Below are positions 7,980-10,531 of a DNA stretch of 10,531 nt, in pieces. This DNA comes from Phycisphaerae bacterium. Lineage in GTDB: Bacteria > Planctomycetota > Phycisphaerae > UBA1845 > Fen-1342. Within the stretch, counting starts at the first letter, position 1, and each line of letters opens with the position of its first letter. Under the pieces are notes generated by a model. It worked only from the letters and a program-made list of their open reading frames with translations. It ran no database searches and was not told the DNA's origin. The DNA lies in assembly GCA_016935035.1 (NCBI GenBank), contig JAFGRR010000561.1:1-10531 (forward strand). The letters are read 5' to 3'. The translations under genes and the position numbers were made by a program.

Positions 7980-8003
7980 GTAGAGGGTCGGCAAGCGGCA
8001 TCC

Positions 8004-8104
8004 GAGCCCGAGCGGAAGCGAGCAGGCATATTCAGGGTTCAGTGTTCAGGGCTCGGTAAGCAGCACGTGGGTGTTTCATCAGAGCCCGAAACGGCAGCGA
8101 GGGG
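8004..8104. repeat. Two copies of a short degenerate intergenic repeat
   Basis: GAGCCCGAGCGGAAGCGAGC starts at 8004 and GAGCCCGAAACGGCAGCGAG at 8082; they agree apart from one inserted base and two substitutions. Between them, TTCAGGGTTCAGTGTTCAGGG (8031-8051, three TTCAG units) is a small tandem repeat. The second copy resembles an element scattered between genes in planctomycete genomes, from memory. The spacer 7928-8182 otherwise shows no gene. Confidence 0.5.
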
Positions 8105-8182
8105 CGCATTCGCCACGCGTTCGTAAATCCCCCATCCCCCCTCGCAAGCCGCATGCTACGCTTCGTTGCTCGCAGCTGATAG

Positions 8183-8593
8183 CTACCACCACGCATCTTC
8201 ATCATACCAGTTGTCGTAGTACCACTCGTCGTCGTAGTAGCCGTCATCGTAGTAGTACCCGTCGTCATAGTAATAATCGTCGTAGTATGCGTCGTCGTAA
8301 TACCCCTCATCCCAGTAGTAATCGTCGTAGTAGTTGTCCTCGTAGTAGTAATCATCGTAGTAGTAGTCGTCGTCGTAGTACTCGTCGTAGTACACTTCTT
8401 CGACGTAGTACGTGTCGGTGGGGTAGTAATAGGTTTCGGTGACGTACTCGTCGACGACGCCGTAACAGTCGTAGCAGCCACGGTCGCGTATCACGCGGAC
8501 ATCGTCGAGATCATCGAGACTGATGGTCCCGTCACAGCCGGCGATTCCCAGGGCCAGTAGCGGCACGATGAGTGTGTTAACGAGCGTTCGCAT
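8183..8593 (-). CDS. Small Tyr/Asp-repeat lipoprotein, function unknown
   Basis: This 136-residue protein has a lipoprotein signal (MRTLVNTLIVPLLALGIAGC) with lipobox IAGC and acylated C20, so it should be membrane-anchored outside the cytoplasm. Residues 21-50 form a short linker with a CYDC pair (C40, C43). From residue 55 to the end the sequence is almost only Tyr and Asp in YYDD-like blocks. I count 34 Tyr, 24 Asp, 7 Glu and 5 Trp in 82 residues, with no Lys or Arg after R38, so the tail is strongly acidic and aromatic. I recognise no family. GAGGGAG seven bases upstream (8601-8607) is a strong ribosome site and supports the start. The lipobox directly after that start argues that this is a real gene and not a low-complexity artefact. 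It lies 140 bases downstream of the thioredoxin-like gene on the same strand. Calcium or metal binding, surface adhesion and Tyr cross-linking are possible roles, all speculative. Confidence 0.75.
   Translation of the reverse strand: MRTLVNTLIVPLLALGIAGCDGTISLDDLDDVRVIRDRGCYDCYGVVDEYVTETYYYPTDTYYVEEVYYDEYYDDDYYYDDYYYEDNYYDDYYWDEGYYDDAYYDDYYYDDGYYYDDGYYDDEWYYDNWYDEDAWW
8186..8431 (-). repeat. Trinucleotide-rich TAC/GAC coding repeat
   Basis: Minus-strand codons TAC and GAC alternate in short runs throughout residues 55-136 of the lipoprotein, giving a GTA/GTC-rich satellite-like stretch on the plus strand. Unit spacing is irregular (blocks of five to seven codons), so this is a degenerate repeat. 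Expansion or contraction by whole codons would keep the frame. Confidence 0.8.
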
Positions 8594-8733
8594 GGGCCTT
8601 CTCCCTCATAGGTTCCAGACCCATTGACGGGTAGGAAGGTCAGTTTATTCGCGCGTTTTTCTCGTTTTTTTTGATCCACTACTCGTGTGTCAGCGGCTTA
8701 TCGGACGCGAATGTCACCACGCCGTGCCTCTGA
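8594..8733 (-). promoter_or_regulatory. Spacer with A-tracts upstream of the Tyr/Asp lipoprotein
   Basis: Read on the minus strand, an A8 tract (8672-8665), an A5 tract (8660-8656) and then GAATAAACT occur 50-90 bases before the lipoprotein start. Such AT-rich patches are rare elsewhere in this GC-rich window and could be an UP-element-like or bent promoter region. A small ACCC/GGGT hairpin (8619-8632) sits in the presumed leader. No clear -35/-10 pair can be assigned. Confidence 0.3.
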
Positions 8734-9612
8734 CTACTCCTTGGGCAGCTCCGCGATCTCTTCCTTGGCAGTTTGGGCTTCTTCGCTGTCGGCGTGCTTG
8801 TCGATGATTTTCTGGTAATACTTCCGAGCCATGTCGTAGCGCTCGGCTTCCTTCATGTTGCGGGCGAACTTCAGCCAGCGATCGCATTCCGATGAAGACG
8901 CCTTGGCGGCGCGAGCCTTGCGGACCGCGGGATCACTGTCCAGCTTGTCGAACTGCTTCTGGGCCTCTTTGGCACTCGGGGTGCCGGCGTAGTTGTCGAC
9001 GATCGCCTTATATGCCTCAGCGGCCTCCTTGGCCTTGCCTTCATCACGCAGGGCGTCGGCCTTCTCAAGCTCCGGTTTGGCTTTGGCTTCGGCCTCTTCG
9101 GCGCCAGCCCAGGGCTTCTTCAGAGTCTCCTCGACCACCTTGTCCATGCCGTCCATTGGATGGCCGGTCCAGACGAGTATGCCGTCGCGGTCAATCACGA
9201 ACGCCGTCGGAAAGCCGCGGATTCCATACTTGCGCGTGAGCTGGTCACGTTCGTCCTGGATGTGGTGCCAGGTCATCTTCTCTTTCTCGATGAAGGGCTT
9301 GAGATTACCCTGTTGGCGTTCGTTGGCGATGCTGATGATGTCGAGCCCGGACTCGTGCTGCTTCTCGTATAGCTCGCGAATGTGCGGGACGGCAGCCCGG
9401 CAGGGCGGACACCACGTGCCCCAGAACTCGACGATCATGACCTTGCCGCGGAACTTGGCGAAGTCGATTGGCTCCTTCGTCATGAAGTCGTCGCCGCTGA
9501 AAGTCGGGAATTCCTGGCCCACGCCGAGCGCCTGCTGGCCAGCGGCGGTGGTGCCACAGAGCGTGCCGACGACGACTGCCATCAGGCACGCACGAGTCAG
9601 GTTAGTGCGCAT
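8734..9612 (-). CDS. Exported TlpA-like thioredoxin with TPR-like C-terminal helices
   Basis: This 292-residue thiol-disulfide oxidoreductase is probably periplasmic. An N-terminal signal peptide (about 1-25, ending TTAAG) precedes a TlpA/redoxin fold at about 30-165. That domain has VEFWGTWCPPC (active-site C68 and C71), IIDs typical central strand as DIISIANE (91-98), and the cis-Pro loop GIRGFPTAFVIDRDG (P135). Residues 170-292 are charged and helical, with two TPR-like units (ALRDEGKAKEAAEAYKAIVD at 187-206 and MKEAERYDMARKYYQKIIDK at 253-272), as in BamD/YbgF-type repeats. TlpA-like proteins usually reduce disulfides in exported proteins; the helical tail could bind a partner. GGGAG at 9619-9623, six bases before the ATG, supports the start. 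The neighbouring downstream lipoprotein with a CxxC pair is a conceivable substrate. The fold is certain; the role is inferred. Confidence 0.9.
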   Translation of the reverse strand: MRTNLTRACLMAVVVGTLCGTTAAGQQALGVGQEFPTFSGDDFMTKEPIDFAKFRGKVMIVEFWGTWCPPCRAAVPHIRELYEKQHESGLDIISIANERQQGNLKPFIEKEKMTWHHIQDERDQLTRKYGIRGFPTAFVIDRDGILVWTGHPMDGMDKVVEETLKKPWAGAEEAEAKAKPELEKADALRDEGKAKEAAEAYKAIVDNYAGTPSAKEAQKQFDKLDSDPAVRKARAAKASSSECDRWLKFARNMKEAERYDMARKYYQKIIDKHADSEEAQTAKEEIAELPKE

Positions 9613-9691
9613 TACTGTCTCCCGTTTTGTGCTAGCGAAAGTGGCGAAGCCAGCCCGGGGCCGAGCATTAGAGTGTCGCCAGCACTATCAA

Positions 9692-9719
9692 GCTATCATG
9701 TCGGCAACCACGATGTCAA
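9692..9719 (-). promoter_or_regulatory. Candidate promoter of the thioredoxin-like gene
   Basis: On the minus strand a perfect TTGACA (9719-9714) is followed after 16 bases by GATAGC (9697-9692), a poor -10 with three of six matches. It lies about 80 bases before the ATG at 9612 and after the stop of the GH113-like gene, the right place for a separate promoter. Confidence 0.45.
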
Positions 9720-9730
9720 AGCTACTTGAT

Positions 9731-9745
9731 CGACGCCATGCGTCG
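9731..9745 (-). terminator. Perfect short hairpin after the GH113-like gene
   Basis: CGACGC-CAT-GCGTCG is a perfect six-base-pair inverted repeat with a three-base loop, about ten bases past the TAA of the glycosidase gene. There is no T-run after it, so it may be a weak or factor-dependent terminator, or an operator for the nearby candidate promoter. Confidence 0.35.
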
Positions 9746-9755
9746 TCAGGCTATT

Positions 9756-10531
9756 TTAGTACCCGCCATCGGAGTCGTTGGGATCCGGTTCGACCTGCAT
9801 CGGAACAGTGTTCTGGCTGGTCGGTGGATGGTTGGCGCGTGTAAACCAGTCTCGGAGCACAGCCTCGGCGGGTTTGCCCTTGGGCGTGTAGCCGTAGTCG
9901 TCGTCGCCGCCGGGGCTGGTGTTCCATTCCCACCAGATGATGCCGCCCACTTCCGGAGCTCCTTCCCACACCGTCAGGAAGGCTTCGTACAGCCGGCGCT
10001 GCTCCTCGTGGCCCTCGGGCGTGGCCTTTTCGCTGCGGTAGTAGTTCCACGGCTGGACCGAAGCCCCGGACTGACTGCACCAGCCGACCTCGGTGAACAC
10101 GACCGGCTTGTCGATGCGGCGTTGCCAAGCCGTGATATCCCGGTATATCGGCTTCCATCGTTGGACCAACTCCGCCACCGTCGGGTTTTCGTGGTCGGAG
10201 AGATCGAAATAGGTGGTCATGCCGGCGATTTCGAGCTTGTCCCAGAACTGGATCACCTGGTAGGTATCCCAGTTGGCGGAATAGCCTAGCTCGCCGGGGA
10301 AGCGCGCTCGGACCGCCTCAATCGTCTTGACCCATTCGACGGTCGCTGATTCCGTCGAGACCAACTCGGAGCCGACCATCAGGGCGGCGGCTTCGCCCTC
10401 GCGCGCGATGTCGGCGAAGTAGGTGATGAACTCGCGATAGTCGTGCCACCACTTCGCCCAGTCCGGCGGTTCGATCACGCCGCGCCACTCGCGTCCATGT
10501 GGGTTCGACAACAGCAGCATTGGCATGAGCA
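9756..10531 (-). CDS. GH113-like glycoside hydrolase, C-terminal part (5' end outside window)
   Basis: The frame is open to the right edge, so the N-terminal part and true start lie outside; an internal ATG at 10526 is unlikely to be the start because it would remove the first part of the barrel. At least 256 residues are visible. The pattern is that of a TIM-barrel glycosidase of clan GH-A, closest to GH113 (beta-mannanase type). Counting from the codon at 10526, the motifs are HGREWRGVIEP (10-20), MVGSELVSTES (50-60, candidate acid/base E54), LGYSANWDTY (80-89), MTTYFDLSD (103-111), KPVVFTEVGWCS (140-151, candidate nucleophile E146) and IIWWEWNTSPGG (196-207). The last 25 residues are polar and may be a disordered tail. 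Export cannot be judged without the N-terminus. It lies 143 bases upstream of the thioredoxin-like gene. Assignment to GH113 rather than a neighbouring family is tentative. Confidence 0.8.
   Translation of the reverse strand, partial: LMPMLLLSNPHGREWRGVIEPPDWAKWWHDYREFITYFADIAREGEAAALMVGSELVSTESATVEWVKTIEAVRARFPGELGYSANWDTYQVIQFWDKLEIAGMTTYFDLSDHENPTVAELVQRWKPIYRDITAWQRRIDKPVVFTEVGWCSQSGASVQPWNYYRSEKATPEGHEEQRRLYEAFLTVWEGAPEVGGIIWWEWNTSPGGDDDYGYTPKGKPAEAVLRDWFTRANHPPTSQNTVPMQVEPDPNDSDGGY

Noticed and set aside
8186..8431. Possible CRISPR or regulatory repeat array
   Set aside because: The periodicity is three bases with irregular blocks, without conserved repeat units separated by unique spacers; it is coding low complexity.
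8071..8442. Ser/Arg-rich 123-codon frame on the plus strand
   Set aside because: It begins in the intergenic repeat and then reads the opposite strand of the Tyr/Asp repeat; no ribosome site is seen.
8032..8481. Thr-rich 149-codon frame on the minus strand
   Set aside because: It is a frame-shifted reading of the TAC/GAC repeat, lacks a signal peptide and competes with the frame that has a lipobox and a good ribosome site.
9726..10289. 187-codon open frame on the plus strand near the right edge
   Set aside because: It is antisense to the GH113-like gene, which carries recognisable catalytic motifs in its own frame.

Overview
The window is GC-rich, gene-dense DNA from a bacterium that is most probably a planctomycete (phylum Planctomycetota). 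The main evidence is the secreted protein at 3738-5090. It ends in two tandem Asp-rich dockerin/EF-hand-like repeats of the GDMNCDG...DVFDID type that decorate many planctomycete exported proteins. A short degenerate repeat near 8000-8105 (GAGCCCGA..CGG.AGCGAG) also resembles intergenic repeats of that phylum. The taxonomic call is an inference from memory, not from a database search.

Layout from left to right. Positions 1-3483 (minus strand) hold a peptidase T gene (pepT) followed by a GH38 alpha-mannosidase gene. Their stop and start codons overlap as ATGA, and the mannosidase runs off the left edge. A 254-base divergent spacer follows. Next is a plus-strand gene for a secreted C45-like Ntn hydrolase with a C-terminal dockerin-like region (3738-5090). 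It meets a minus-strand Na+/Ca2+ exchanger-type gene (5125-6078) tail to tail across 34 bases that contain two palindromes. A 205-base divergent spacer separates the exchanger from a plus-strand Na+/H+ antiporter-like gene (6284-7927) carrying an unusual His/Glu-rich loop. After a repeat-bearing spacer come three minus-strand genes: a small lipoprotein made largely of Tyr and Asp (8183-8593), a TlpA-like thioredoxin with TPR-like C-terminal helices (8734-9612), and the C-terminal part of a GH113-like glycoside hydrolase that enters from the right edge (9756-10531).

How the genes may work together. PepT and the MAN2C1-like mannosidase both look cytoplasmic and are translationally coupled. This suggests terminal breakdown of imported peptides and mannosides, possibly from glycopeptides. 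A GH113-like (mannanase-type) enzyme lies at the other end of the window, so mannose-containing glycans are a recurring theme. The two divergent transporters suggest Na+-linked ion homeostasis. The thioredoxin-like protein and the Tyr/Asp lipoprotein are neighbours, both exported, and the lipoprotein has a CxxC pair. A redox partnership is possible but unproven. No mobile element, CRISPR array, tRNA or rRNA was seen. No clear new multi-gene defence or biosynthetic system is evident. The strongest oddity is the Tyr/Asp-repeat lipoprotein.
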